Source of the DNA: an uncultured Clostridia bacterium
Lineage (GTDB): Bacteria > Bacillota > Clostridia > Lachnospirales > Cellulosilyticaceae
Direction: 5' to 3'
Length of the DNA stretch: 64,000 bases
Assembly (NCBI GenBank): GCA_937981575.1
Contig: CALJNR010000012.1
Location: forward strand, 124,001-188,000
The position numbers and the translations under genes are program-made. Below the pieces are notes generated by a model that saw nothing but the letters and a program-made list of their open reading frames with translations, ran no database searches and was not told the origin of the DNA. The first letter of the stretch is position 1. Each line of letters begins with the position of its first letter. Positions 52,362-63,436 of this stretch are shown here, piece after piece.

Positions 52362-53459
52362 ATGAAAAAATCAAAGATTAAATTTTTATGTATACTACTT
52401 CTTCCTATTGCTTTATTGCTCCACTATATCTTCTCTGTTTTTCCTCACGCTAGTGAATCTTTTTATTCTCTAAGCATTAATAAAGCCTTTATTCAGAGCT
52501 TAAGCAAAATTACCGGTCTCTTTCCTTTTTCATTATCTGAACTGATGATCTATGGTGTCATTCCATTTTGTGTTTTTTATATAATCTATACCCTTTGGCA
52601 TCTTTTTAATGATCTTAAAGCATGGCATAAAGTACTGCTTAACTTTTTATTAAATACGGCCGCGTTCTTTTCTGCAGTTTACTTTCTTTTTATGAGTATG
52701 TGGGGGTTTAACTATCTGCGTCCTCATTTTGCTGAAACTATCGGTGTTCAAGTTACTGAGCATACCTCTATGCAGCTTGTTGAACTTTATGAATATCTGA
52801 TTGAAGCAACCAATACCCTGAGCGAAAAGGCCGTAAGAGATGAAAACGGTCATATGATGATACCTGATGGTTACAGAAGCGTTTTTGAAAGGGCACATTT
52901 AGGTTACAATGAAGCTTCTAAAGTATTTCCGAGTCTTTCAGGCAATTATGGTAAACCAAAACCTGTTTTAGCTTCTGAAGCCATGAATTACACAGGGATA
53001 GCAGGTCTATACTTCCCTTTTACCGGAGAAGCTAATGTTAATGTAGCTGTTCTTGATGTTTCCATTCCTGTAACAACTCTGCATGAAATGGCTCACCAAA
53101 GAGGGTATGCCAATGAAGATGAAGCAAACTTTATTGCATTTATTACGAGCAAACTTCACCCAGATATTGACTTTCAGTATTCAGGACATCTCCTTGCTTT
53201 ATCACATACAGCCTCTGCGCTTATTGAGGAAGATCCTTATCTTCTCCAAGAACTAAATAAACGGTTATCTGTTCACGTTATCAATGATATCAGACGGAAC
53301 CATGAGTTTTGGAAGCAATATGAGGGAAAAGCCGAAAAGATATCCAGCGCAATGAATGATACTTATCTGCGTGCAAACGGCGTATCAGATGGTACAAAAA
53401 GTTATGGAAGAATGGTTGATTTATTATTAGGTTATTATGACGCCTATATTAAAGAATAG
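52362..53459 (+). CDS. DUF3810 membrane-anchored zinc metalloprotease-like protein
   Basis: A 365-residue protein with three N-terminal membrane helices (about 7-27, 60-82, 92-115), then an extracytoplasmic domain. It carries a zincin motif HEMAH (H241, E242, H245) followed by acidic residues E252 and E254 in NEDEAN, which could supply the third zinc ligand. This pattern defines DUF3810, whose substrate is unknown. The start follows AAGGAGCG. It is a single gene between two terminators. Catalysis is inferred from the motif. Confidence 0.87.
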   Translation: MKKSKIKFLCILLLPIALLLHYIFSVFPHASESFYSLSINKAFIQSLSKITGLFPFSLSELMIYGVIPFCVFYIIYTLWHLFNDLKAWHKVLLNFLLNTAAFFSAVYFLFMSMWGFNYLRPHFAETIGVQVTEHTSMQLVELYEYLIEATNTLSEKAVRDENGHMMIPDGYRSVFERAHLGYNEASKVFPSLSGNYGKPKPVLASEAMNYTGIAGLYFPFTGEANVNVAVLDVSIPVTTLHEMAHQRGYANEDEANFIAFITSKLHPDIDFQYSGHLLALSHTASALIEEDPYLLQELNKRLSVHVINDIRRNHEFWKQYEGKAEKISSAMNDTYLRANGVSDGTKSYGRMVDLLLGYYDAYIKE

Positions 53460-53492
53460 GTAAGATAGGCTCACTACTTTATTTAGGAAATG

Positions 53493-53535
53493 GCAAAGCA
53501 CACATCCACTATGATATAAGATGTGTGCTTTTTGC
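53493..53535. terminator. Bidirectional terminator between DUF3810 and ybaK genes
   Basis: CAAAGCACACATC pairs with GATGTGTGCTTTTTG; T-run on the plus side. Confidence 0.85.
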
Positions 53536-53565
53536 ATGTAACTTAATCTTACGCTTGATATAGAT

Positions 53566-54039
53566 TTAAACCAGATCACCGAATTCTGCCCCAATTAATG
53601 TTGTAAGAACCGTGGGAGCCACGGTTACCTGTACGCCAACTTTCCCTCCGCTGAACGTTATATCTTCAAAGCTTAAGGCCGTACTATGAATATAAGTTTT
53701 ATAGTGCTTTTTCATCCCAATAGGTGAACATCCTCCCCTTACATAACCAGTTGTTTTCTGAAGGTCTGTAAGTGGAAGCATCATGATGCTTTTTTCTTTT
53801 GTAAGTAAACTGGCCTTTTTCAAATCTAATTCACAGGTAACCGGGATAACAAAGATATAAACTGCCTTTGAATGGCCATAAGCTGCCAGTGTCTTAAAAA
53901 CCTGCTCAGGGTTTTTATTAACTTTCTTCGCAACCGCAAGTCCATCTGTGTGCCCGTCCGAACTCTCATAAAATGCTGCTCGATAAAGAATCTTTTCTTT
54001 ATCTAATATACGCATTACATTAGTCTTAATCACCGACAT
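53566..54039 (-). CDS. ybaK: Cys-tRNA(Pro)/Cys-tRNA(Cys) deacylase YbaK/EbsC
   Basis: A 157-residue trans-editing enzyme that hydrolyses cysteine from mischarged tRNA-Pro. It has the INS/YbaK fold with the conserved lysine near 50 in VFKTLAAYG and the loop GYVRGGCSPIGMKK (about 98-111), which shapes the thioester-promoting pocket. I chose the ATG at 54039 because GAGGAGG is five bases upstream; an in-frame ATG six codons earlier overlaps that site. It may be cotranscribed with the two cysteine-rich genes upstream. Confidence 0.93.
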   Translation of the reverse strand: MSVIKTNVMRILDKEKILYRAAFYESSDGHTDGLAVAKKVNKNPEQVFKTLAAYGHSKAVYIFVIPVTCELDLKKASLLTKEKSIMMLPLTDLQKTTGYVRGGCSPIGMKKHYKTYIHSTALSFEDITFSGGKVGVQVTVAPTVLTTLIGAEFGDLV

Positions 54040-54090
54040 CTCTTCCTCCTCTATCATTATTACTCAAGTTGATGAACAATCCTATACTTC

Positions 54091-54351
54091 TTAATCCGGT
54101 TTTGTCTGTTCTTCCAGCTCAGTTAAGTATACTAAGGCTTCTTGTTTTGAAGTCCTGCACATGTCTTCGCTTGGCTGAAGTTTTCTGCAGACCACTGGTC
54201 TGTCTCTATGCATAAACAGCCTGCACCGATCCTCATCGTCTAATTGCACACATCTTTCTCCTGCCTTTTTGCCATTAGGCATCCCCGGAATAGGTGAGCT
54301 AATTGAGGGGGCAATGCAGCAAGCTGCACACTTTTCTCTGCATTTCATCAT
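54091..54351 (-). CDS. YkgJ-family cysteine-cluster protein
   Basis: An 86-residue protein with CREKCAACCIAP at the start, then C34 in GERCVQL, C43 in DRCRLF, C55 in VVCRKL and C64 in DMCRTS. The CxxCxxCC opening and spacing match YkgJ-type zinc or iron-chelating proteins, whose role is unclear. The ATG overlaps the stop codon of the upstream zinc-ribbon gene by four bases (ATGA), so translation is coupled. Confidence 0.85.
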   Translation of the reverse strand: MMKCREKCAACCIAPSISSPIPGMPNGKKAGERCVQLDDEDRCRLFMHRDRPVVCRKLQPSEDMCRTSKQEALVYLTELEEQTKPD

Positions 54352-54713
54352 TTTTCCTGCTTTCTTTTTTCACCGCAATATGGACAGAAATCATAGTCTG
54401 TCTCCAATTTTTGGTGGCATCCCATACATTTATTCTGCTGGCTGCAAACTTCTAAAATCCTGCAGTCCGCAAGATCCTTTTTCCCATATTGCGCAAGCAC
54501 TGCATCTTCTTCGCTTGTTTCATACGTATAACCGCATGCATGCTCTACAACAAAATAACGTTCTTTCCACTGCCATATGGGAAAGAAAAAAATCCTTAAA
54601 CAATAATAGGTTTTTAAAAGTTCTAATGTTCTTGTCTGCTGACACTTCGCACATCTGCCGTTAGCTTGTTTAATTATCTTGGTTAACTGCGCAACATCTA
54701 TGAAAATAAACAT
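54348..54713 (-). CDS. Zinc-ribbon protein
   Basis: The 121 residues have two cysteine modules: GRCAKCQQTR at about 19-28 and a C-terminal double knuckle CMGCHQ plus CPYCGEKRK (about 96-118). Between them is a hydrophobic stretch (YCLRIFFFPIWQW) and a VVEHACGYTYE segment. It resembles the zinc-ribbon, NTPase-free small proteins seen in many Clostridia, of unknown function. The start follows AAGGAG. It overlaps the YkgJ gene by four bases; shared cysteine chemistry suggests the two products act together. Confidence 0.78.
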   Translation of the reverse strand: MFIFIDVAQLTKIIKQANGRCAKCQQTRTLELLKTYYCLRIFFFPIWQWKERYFVVEHACGYTYETSEEDAVLAQYGKKDLADCRILEVCSQQNKCMGCHQKLETDYDFCPYCGEKRKQEK

Positions 54714-54891
54714 CAGTCTGCTCCTTTATCTCTGGCTTAAATAGGTATGTAATAACTGATAAAGGTATTATATCAAATTTTTTCTCTAATAAAAGCTTTT
54801 TTGTTTCATACTACCAAAATCTTTACTTCATGAATTTACAAAGATCAAAAATAGTGTTACAGTTTTTATATAAATTTTAGGAGGTCACACT

Positions 54892-56178
54892 ATGAGTCAT
54901 ATGGTTGGCAAAGAAGCTTACAAAAGCTTAGAAGAAAGGCTTAATAAATTCCCCCAGGGTGCCCCTCCCTCTGATACCTTATATCAAATCCTCCGTTTGC
55001 TCTTTACTGAAGAAGAGGCAAAGATGGCATCACTTCTTCCCATCAGACCTTTTGGTCTCAAAAAAGCTGCTAAAACATGGAATATGAGTGAACTTCATAC
55101 CCTGAAATATCTGGAACATCTGTGCTCAAAGGGCGTTTTATTAGATATGAATCACAATGACAAAACAACTTACTTTTTACCTCCTCCTATGGTAGGCTTT
55201 TTTGAATTTTCATTAATGCGGACAAGCCATGTGGTGGATCAGAAACTGCTCAGTGAGCTTTATCATCAATATCTGAATGTAGAAGAAGATTTTATTAAAG
55301 AACTATTTTTCTCTACAGAAACCAAATTTGGCAGAGCCTTTGTGCAAGAAAAAGTACTATCAGCAGATAATGCAATCCATGTATTGGACTTTGAAAGAGC
55401 AAGTCATGTTATTACAACAGCTGAAAGCATCGGTATCAGTACTTGCTACTGCAGACATAAGATGCATCATCTGGATGCTGCCTGCAATGCCCCAATGGAT
55501 ATCTGCATGACCTTTGGAGCCACTGCTGCTTCCCTTGCCAAACACGGATACGCCAGACTTGTTGAGTCCTCTGAATGTCTTGAACTGCTTCATTCGGCCT
55601 ATGAGCACAATCTTGTCCAATGCGGTGAAAATGTCCGTGAAGATGTGAGCTTTTTGTGCAACTGCTGCGGATGTTGCTGTGAAGCAATGGTTACAGCTAA
55701 AAGATTTGGTGTCCTTAATCCTATTGAAACGACTGCCTTTATTCCTGTTATTAATACATCCAGCTGCGTAGGCTGCGGAAAATGTCAAAGAGTCTGTCCT
55801 GTGGATTGTATTGAAAAAGTTATTGAAGATAAAAAATCTCAAAAGTTAGTTCCTAATCCCAACCTTTGCCTTGGCTGCGGGGTCTGTGTGCGTAACTGTC
55901 CAAAAGGCAGTATGACACTCATTCGCAGAGATAAAAAAATATTAACCCCTGCCAATACAGCTCACCGCACAGTACTTATGGCAATTGAAAAAGGAACGCT
56001 TGCAGACTTAATATTTGATAATCAAGCTTTTAGAAGTCATCGCGCTATGGCCGCTGTATTATCCTGTATTTTAAACCTTCCTCCTATTAAACAAGCATTA
56101 GCCAGCCAGCAGATGAAATCCATTTACCTTGACCGTTTGCTCTCATCAAAAGCTTCTGTTAGGAAACTGCATCACTGA
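54892..56178 (+). CDS. 4Fe-4S ferredoxin-domain protein with N-terminal winged-helix-like region
   Basis: The 428 residues combine an N-terminal helical region resembling a winged helix (about 28-95), a middle part with extra cysteines (C185, C187, C198, C205), an unusual CNCCGCCC run (256-263), and a C-terminal double [4Fe-4S] domain with CVGCGKCQRVC (292-302) and CLGCGVCVRNC (326-336). It probably moves electrons or senses redox state. The start follows AGGAGG. It is convergent with an SsuABC-like transporter across a shared terminator, and a functional link is unproven. No hydrogenase or reductase genes flank it. Confidence 0.82.
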   Translation: MSHMVGKEAYKSLEERLNKFPQGAPPSDTLYQILRLLFTEEEAKMASLLPIRPFGLKKAAKTWNMSELHTLKYLEHLCSKGVLLDMNHNDKTTYFLPPPMVGFFEFSLMRTSHVVDQKLLSELYHQYLNVEEDFIKELFFSTETKFGRAFVQEKVLSADNAIHVLDFERASHVITTAESIGISTCYCRHKMHHLDAACNAPMDICMTFGATAASLAKHGYARLVESSECLELLHSAYEHNLVQCGENVREDVSFLCNCCGCCCEAMVTAKRFGVLNPIETTAFIPVINTSSCVGCGKCQRVCPVDCIEKVIEDKKSQKLVPNPNLCLGCGVCVRNCPKGSMTLIRRDKKILTPANTAHRTVLMAIEKGTLADLIFDNQAFRSHRAMAAVLSCILNLPPIKQALASQQMKSIYLDRLLSSKASVRKLHH

Positions 56179-56202
56179 CGCTCGCACAGCTGAAATGATA
56201 AC

Positions 56203-56237
56203 TAAGGCTGCTCTTTCTTGCATAAGAGCAGCCTTAA
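56203..56237. terminator. Bidirectional terminator
   Basis: AAGGCTGCTCTT pairs exactly with AAGAGCAGCCTT around an 8-nt loop, between the iron-sulfur gene and the convergent transporter operon. Confidence 0.88.
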
Positions 56238-56243
56238 TATGTG

Positions 56244-57251
56244 TTATTTAATAATCTCTTTTGCAAACTCTGTATTAACAAGTTTGCTATATTCTGGTCT
56301 CTTATCTAGTTCTCCCGCAAGTTCCATAACATCCAGCAGTCTGTTAAAACTGTCTTCTTTTAAGATAGGCTCGCTGCACCATGCATCAATTGCTTTGTAT
56401 CTTTTTATAACAGTCACCAGATCTTCTTCACTCAGTTCTTTAAATTGAGGCGCAATAATCGGTGCAATTTCTTCAGCAGAATGATTCATAACAAACTGCT
56501 GCCCTTTATAGAGTGCTCTTGTAAATTTCTTAATAATATCAGGGTTCTTCTTCATATAACTTTCAAGAGCACAATATGCGGTATAAGGTATTTCTCCTGA
56601 CTCTTTGCCAATAGAAGCAACAATATAGCCCTGCCCTGATTTTTCAAGTGACGTTGCCACTGGTTCAAAAAGTGTTACATAGTCTCCTTCTCCGCCTGTG
56701 AAAGCGCCTCCCATAGCAGCAAATTGAATATCTGTTCTTACATTAACATCTGTGCTGCCTTCTCCTATAGTCAGTCCGTGATTTTTCAGCACGTACTCCA
56801 GTGTCATATTAGGAACGCCGCCTTTTCTGCCTCCAATGACTTCTTTTCCTACTAAATCTTTAAATTCGAAATTAGGTTCATCACTACGTGATACCAAAAA
56901 GCTGCCATCCCTTTTTGTCACTTGTGCAAAAGTAACTGCATAATCTTTACTGCCTTGATTATAAACATAGATTGAAGCTTCCGGCCCCATAAACCCAATT
57001 TGTACTTCTCCAGATAGGAGCGCCGCCATTGTTTTGTCCGCTCCTTGGGCGCCAATAAGTTCAATATTTAATCCTTCTTCTTCAAAAAAGCCTTTTTCAA
57101 GGGCTACATATTGTGGGGCATAAAAAATAGAATGGGTAACTTCTGCTACTTTTATTTGTGTTAGTTTATTATTACTGTTACAGCCTATTGTAAACAGGAT
57201 AAGGGTCATTGCAGTGATAACCGCCAACGCTGCCTTTAAACCTTTCATCAT
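56244..57251 (-). CDS. ABC transporter substrate-binding lipoprotein, SsuA/THI5 type
   Basis: A 335-residue lipoprotein with a signal peptide ending in the lipobox LFTIGC (C24). The NMT1/THI5-like fold opens with VTHSIFYAPQYVALEKGFFE and continues with the GEVQIGFMGPEASI strand. Relatives bind alkanesulfonates, taurine, nitrate, bicarbonate or thiamine precursors; the ligand cannot be read here. I placed the start at the ATG at 57251 after GAGGTGA; a GTG just upstream lies in the ribosome site. It is the third gene of the ATPase-permease-binding protein operon. Confidence 0.9.
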   Translation of the reverse strand: MMKGLKAALAVITAMTLILFTIGCNSNNKLTQIKVAEVTHSIFYAPQYVALEKGFFEEEGLNIELIGAQGADKTMAALLSGEVQIGFMGPEASIYVYNQGSKDYAVTFAQVTKRDGSFLVSRSDEPNFEFKDLVGKEVIGGRKGGVPNMTLEYVLKNHGLTIGEGSTDVNVRTDIQFAAMGGAFTGGEGDYVTLFEPVATSLEKSGQGYIVASIGKESGEIPYTAYCALESYMKKNPDIIKKFTRALYKGQQFVMNHSAEEIAPIIAPQFKELSEEDLVTVIKRYKAIDAWCSEPILKEDSFNRLLDVMELAGELDKRPEYSKLVNTEFAKEIIK

Positions 57252-57321
57252 CACTCACCTCATTAAAATGGTATTTATTTACATTTCTCTTCTATAGCAT
57301 ACTCATTTTTTAGTCTATTTG

Positions 57322-58122
57322 TTACTCTTTTTGTGAGATATATTTTTCAATCACATTCACAATGCTATACATAATAAATGCACATATCGCAAGTACTGCA
57401 ACCCCCATCATAACTAAATCTAATCTAAATACCTGCCCTCCATAGACAATCAAATAACCTATGCCATACCGTGATACTAAAAATTCTCCGACGATTACGC
57501 CGACCCATGATAAGCCTATATTAATTTTAACAATATTAATGATATTTGCGACGTTAGCAGGCAGAATAAGTTTAGTTAGAATCTGCATCTTAGATGCCCC
57601 AAAGCTTTTCAGCATCTTAATCTTGTCTTCATCTACATGAATAAAATAATTATAAGCTGATAAAATGGTTGTAACAATTGAAATAGTAATGGCTGTCACA
57701 ACTATCCCCTGTATTCCCGCACCAGCCCAAACAATCAAAATAGGCGCAAGAGCTGTTTTAGGCAGTGCATTAAGTACTACTAGTACAGGATCTAGAATTT
57801 TTGCTAAGGTCTCTGACCACCATAAAAATATAGCTATTATAATGCCTAAAAGCGTTCCTAGTGTAAACCCTAATATGGTTTCCCACACAGAAATACCTAC
57901 ATGTTTGAATAAACTTCCATCTGCTACGTAACTTATAAATAATTTATAAATCTGTGAGGGACTGCTTACTAAGAATGTATTGACTATCTCATATCTTGCG
58001 AGCAGCTCCCATATACCAATAAACCCTACCGTTAGGAACATTTGCCAAAACAAAATAGTATATTTCTTCTTCTTCTGCCAAAGATACTGTTTATACCCTT
58101 CGCTTTTTTCTGTATTAGTCAT
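57322..58122 (-). CDS. ABC transporter permease, SsuC/TauC type
   Basis: A 266-residue inner-membrane protein with about six helices and the ATPase-docking EAA loop (LKSFGASKMQILTKLILPAN, about 168-187). Family members form homodimers with SsuB-type ATPases. The frame is open much further upstream, inside the ATPase gene, but the start is surely the ATG at 58122 (or 58128), which follows AAGGAG and overlaps the ATPase stop codon by eight bases, so translation is coupled. Confidence 0.92.
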   Translation of the reverse strand: MTNTEKSEGYKQYLWQKKKKYTILFWQMFLTVGFIGIWELLARYEIVNTFLVSSPSQIYKLFISYVADGSLFKHVGISVWETILGFTLGTLLGIIIAIFLWWSETLAKILDPVLVVLNALPKTALAPILIVWAGAGIQGIVVTAITISIVTTILSAYNYFIHVDEDKIKMLKSFGASKMQILTKLILPANVANIINIVKINIGLSWVGVIVGEFLVSRYGIGYLIVYGGQVFRLDLVMMGVAVLAICAFIMYSIVNVIEKYISQKE

Positions 58123-58861
58123 AGACATCCAGCTCCTTCCATAATGCATCGAAGTAATCTTTAAATTCAGGAGCTTTTCTCGCATTAAGGGGTGTTTTTT
58201 CGCCCTCAATAGTGAGCTCAATATTATACATCTTTTTAACAGCTGCCGGTCTTTTAGATAATACACATACTTCATCTGCAATCGAAATAGCTTCTGAAAT
58301 ATCATGGGTAACAAGAATCGCTTCTTTATGCTCATTTTTAATGATTTTATAAATATCATTGCTAACGAGCAGCCTTGTCTGATAATCGAGTGCGGAAAAA
58401 GGTTCATCCAAAAGAAGCAGATCCGGACTAGTGGCTAGCGTTCTGATGAGTGCCACCCTCTGTCTCATTCCCCCTGATAATTGTTTAGGATAATTTTTTC
58501 TAAACTCCCATAAATCATAGATTTTTAAAAGGCGCTCTATTTTCTGCATTGCTTCATCATTTAACTTTTTTTGGATTTCAAGTCCAATAGTAATATTATC
58601 AATAATATTGCGCCATTCCAGAAGATGATCTTTTTGAAACATATAGCCTATTTTCCCATTAATAATAACCTCTCCACCAGTAGGCTTTATAAGAGACGTT
58701 AATATATTTAGAATGGTTGTTTTGCCGCTTCCTGATGGGCCTATAATGGCTAATATTCTGCCTGAATTAAGCTTTAAATTGAAATTTTCCAGCACCTGAA
58801 TCTCTGAGCTGTCTGTATAAAAACTTTGATTAACATTTTTCATTTCTACAATATACGTCAT
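58115..58861 (-). CDS. ABC transporter ATP-binding protein, SsuB/TauB type
   Basis: The 248-residue ATPase has Walker A GPSGSGKT (about 42-49), Q-loop GYMFQKDHL, signature LSGGMRQRV, Walker B LLLLDEPFSALD and the H-loop ILVTHDISEA. It energises import with the downstream permease and lipoprotein. The start follows GGAGGTGAG. It is the first gene of the operon. The upstream 120 nt hold a TTGACA, but no well-spaced -10 or recognisable riboswitch. Confidence 0.94.
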   Translation of the reverse strand: MTYIVEMKNVNQSFYTDSSEIQVLENFNLKLNSGRILAIIGPSGSGKTTILNILTSLIKPTGGEVIINGKIGYMFQKDHLLEWRNIIDNITIGLEIQKKLNDEAMQKIERLLKIYDLWEFRKNYPKQLSGGMRQRVALIRTLATSPDLLLLDEPFSALDYQTRLLVSNDIYKIIKNEHKEAILVTHDISEAISIADEVCVLSKRPAAVKKMYNIELTIEGEKTPLNARKAPEFKDYFDALWKELDVYD

Positions 58862-58983
58862 TTACTCACCTCCACTATCTGCCATTTTTCTTCTGTCTTT
58901 GGCAATTATCCCTTAATACATAGTATTACGCCTGATTATGGAGGGTGCTTGTCAAACTATATTTAATGCTATCTACTGTACAA

Positions 58984-59021
58984 AAAAAGTATCCTTATGT
59001 TTGATAAAAGGATACTTTTTC
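58984..59021 (-). terminator. Intrinsic terminator of lacZ-lacI
   Basis: AAAAAGTATCCTT pairs with AAGGATACTTTTT, with T-runs on both sides. Confidence 0.88.
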
Positions 59022-59040
59022 ATTGACTCATTACCTTATT

Positions 59041-60069
59041 TTATTTGTTTTTAGCTGTAGATCTTCTTTCAATAAGTCCCATACTTACTGAAATCCGCTT
59101 CTGCCCTATCTCTCCACCTTGCGCCGCTAAAATGGCATCAATAATGGTTTTACCAAAAACTTCATACGGCGTAGCAATAGTCGACAGCCCTGGATAACTG
59201 GTTTCTCCAAGGTCAATCCCGTCACATCCCGTAACCCCTATATCTGCTGGAATGCTTAAATGATTTTTATGGGCAAAGTTTAGTATGCCAAGGGCCACAA
59301 GATCATTAATCCCACAAACGGCATCTGGTTTTGATTCACAATTCCAAAGTTTTGTCATTACTTCTATGCCGCTTCTGATATCAAATCCTCCGTCAATGAT
59401 CCACTCCTCTTTAGTTATTAAATGATTTTTTTCTGCATATTCTAAGAAATACTTACGCCTGTCACTGGAAGGAATAACCTCGTCATTTCCTCCAATAAAC
59501 GCAACCTTTTGATAGCCCCGCTGAGCTAGGTGCTGAGTTAAAAGAGCCATGCCCATCCGGTCATCATTAACCACCTTGATACAGTCTATATGCTCTCTTT
59601 CAGTCGTGATGACCACCGGGATTTTTTCAGCAATCATCTGTAACTCCTCAATATAAGCTTCTTTACAGCCTTTGAAATCTAAAGCGCCTCCTATAACGAC
59701 TAAAGCCTCCACCTGCTTGTTCATAAGGGTACGAAGCATTTTTAATTCAACAGCCTTATCTCCCTGGGTATTACACAAAAAAACCATAAACCCTTCTTTT
59801 AGAGCCTTGAGCTGAACCTCATAAAACAAACTTGCATAATAAGGGTTCTTGATATCCGGAACAATAATCCCAATAAGATTTGATCGCTGCTCCTTAAGTC
59901 CTTTTGCCATAGCATTCGGTACAAACTGATGTTTTTTTATAGCTGCCTCTACCAGTTTCTTTTTATCTTCTGATACCCCGATATTTCCGCTTATTACCCT
60001 GGATACCGTTGACGGGGATACGCCAGCTTCTTTTGCTATATCATAGATCGTTATATTCTTCTTACTCAT
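59041..60069 (-). CDS. LacI-family repressor
   Basis: A 342-residue regulator with an N-terminal helix-turn-helix (YDIAKEAGVSPSTVSRVISG, residues 9-28), hinge helix (NAMAKGLKEQ), and a periplasmic-binding-like effector domain (about 62-340). It lies 22 nt downstream of the beta-galactosidase gene in the same operon, following AGGAGG. Two copies of a TGCAATCGATTGCA palindrome at the operon promoter are the expected operators, so the repressor probably controls its own synthesis. The inducer is likely a galactoside or related sugar, by context only. Confidence 0.93.
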   Translation of the reverse strand: MSKKNITIYDIAKEAGVSPSTVSRVISGNIGVSEDKKKLVEAAIKKHQFVPNAMAKGLKEQRSNLIGIIVPDIKNPYYASLFYEVQLKALKEGFMVFLCNTQGDKAVELKMLRTLMNKQVEALVVIGGALDFKGCKEAYIEELQMIAEKIPVVITTEREHIDCIKVVNDDRMGMALLTQHLAQRGYQKVAFIGGNDEVIPSSDRRKYFLEYAEKNHLITKEEWIIDGGFDIRSGIEVMTKLWNCESKPDAVCGINDLVALGILNFAHKNHLSIPADIGVTGCDGIDLGETSYPGLSTIATPYEVFGKTIIDAILAAQGGEIGQKRISVSMGLIERRSTAKNK

Positions 60070-60091
60070 ATTATCCTCCTAGTCGCTAAGC

Positions 60092-63127
<3,036 letters not shown>

Positions 63128-63170
63128 TTACCCTCCTAAGACACTTTAAAATAGTAGTTGGTCTGTTTTT

Positions 63171-63186
63171 TTGCAATCGATTGCAT
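63171..63186. promoter_or_regulatory. LacI-type operator O1 (proximal)
   Basis: The core TGCAATCGATTGCA (63172-63185) is a perfect palindrome with the central CG typical of LacI-family sites. It overlaps the likely -10 region of the lacZ promoter on the minus strand. Confidence 0.8.
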
Positions 63187-63210
63187 AATGCAGATAAAAA
63201 ATGTTTGCAA
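63182..63210 (-). promoter_or_regulatory. Probable lacZ promoter between the operators
   Basis: On the minus strand, TTGCAA (63205-63210) and TATGCA (63182-63187) are 17 bp apart. Each hexamer lies inside one of the two operators. The -10 is a weak match, so exact placement is tentative. Confidence 0.4.
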
Positions 63211-63221
63211 TCGATTGCAAA
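63204..63221. promoter_or_regulatory. LacI-type operator O2 (distal)
   Basis: TTTGCAATCGATTGCAAA is an 18-bp perfect palindrome. Its centre lies 34 bp from the centre of O1, about three helical turns, which allows cooperative binding on one DNA face. Confidence 0.82.
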
Positions 63222-63370
63222 TGTAATAAAAAATAATAAAAACCTCTTATGCCCTTCTATTTAAACTATAATATTAATCGATTTAGAAGTCAATAGGATA
63301 ATGTAAAAACGAATTTGAGGGGCAAATGAATTCATCCTCTCAAAGGTTAAATCTTTACTGGCATAGCATG

Positions 63371-63424
63371 TTTTCTCAAAAACAGCGCCACATTTTAATT
63401 GGTGCAGCGCTGTTTTTGAGAAAA
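63371..63424. terminator. Strong hairpin terminator
   Basis: TTTTCTCAAAAACAGCGC and its complement form 18-bp arms (63371-63388 and 63407-63424), followed by T-runs. It ends the aminotransferase gene and insulates the lacZ promoter. Confidence 0.92.
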
Positions 63425-63436
63425 GGTTTTTGTCAA

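Noticed and set aside
52650-52898. Minus-strand frame inside the DUF3810 gene
   Set aside because: Contained in a complete gene with a zinc-protease motif; no start signals.
54269-54664. Plus-strand 131-codon frame across the cysteine-rich genes
   Set aside because: The minus-strand genes have ordered Cys motifs and good ribosome sites; the plus frame has neither.
57665-57931. Plus-strand 88-codon frame opposite the permease gene
   Set aside because: Antisense of membrane helices; no ribosome site.
57322-58407. Longer 361-codon form of the ABC permease
   Set aside because: The first 95 codons lie inside the ATPase gene in another frame; the coupled ATG at 58122 has a ribosome site.
58862-58983. 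Possible thiamine riboswitch ahead of the THI5-like transporter
   Set aside because: No CTGAGA or similar TPP-box words are present, and a thiamine-precursor role stays unsupported.
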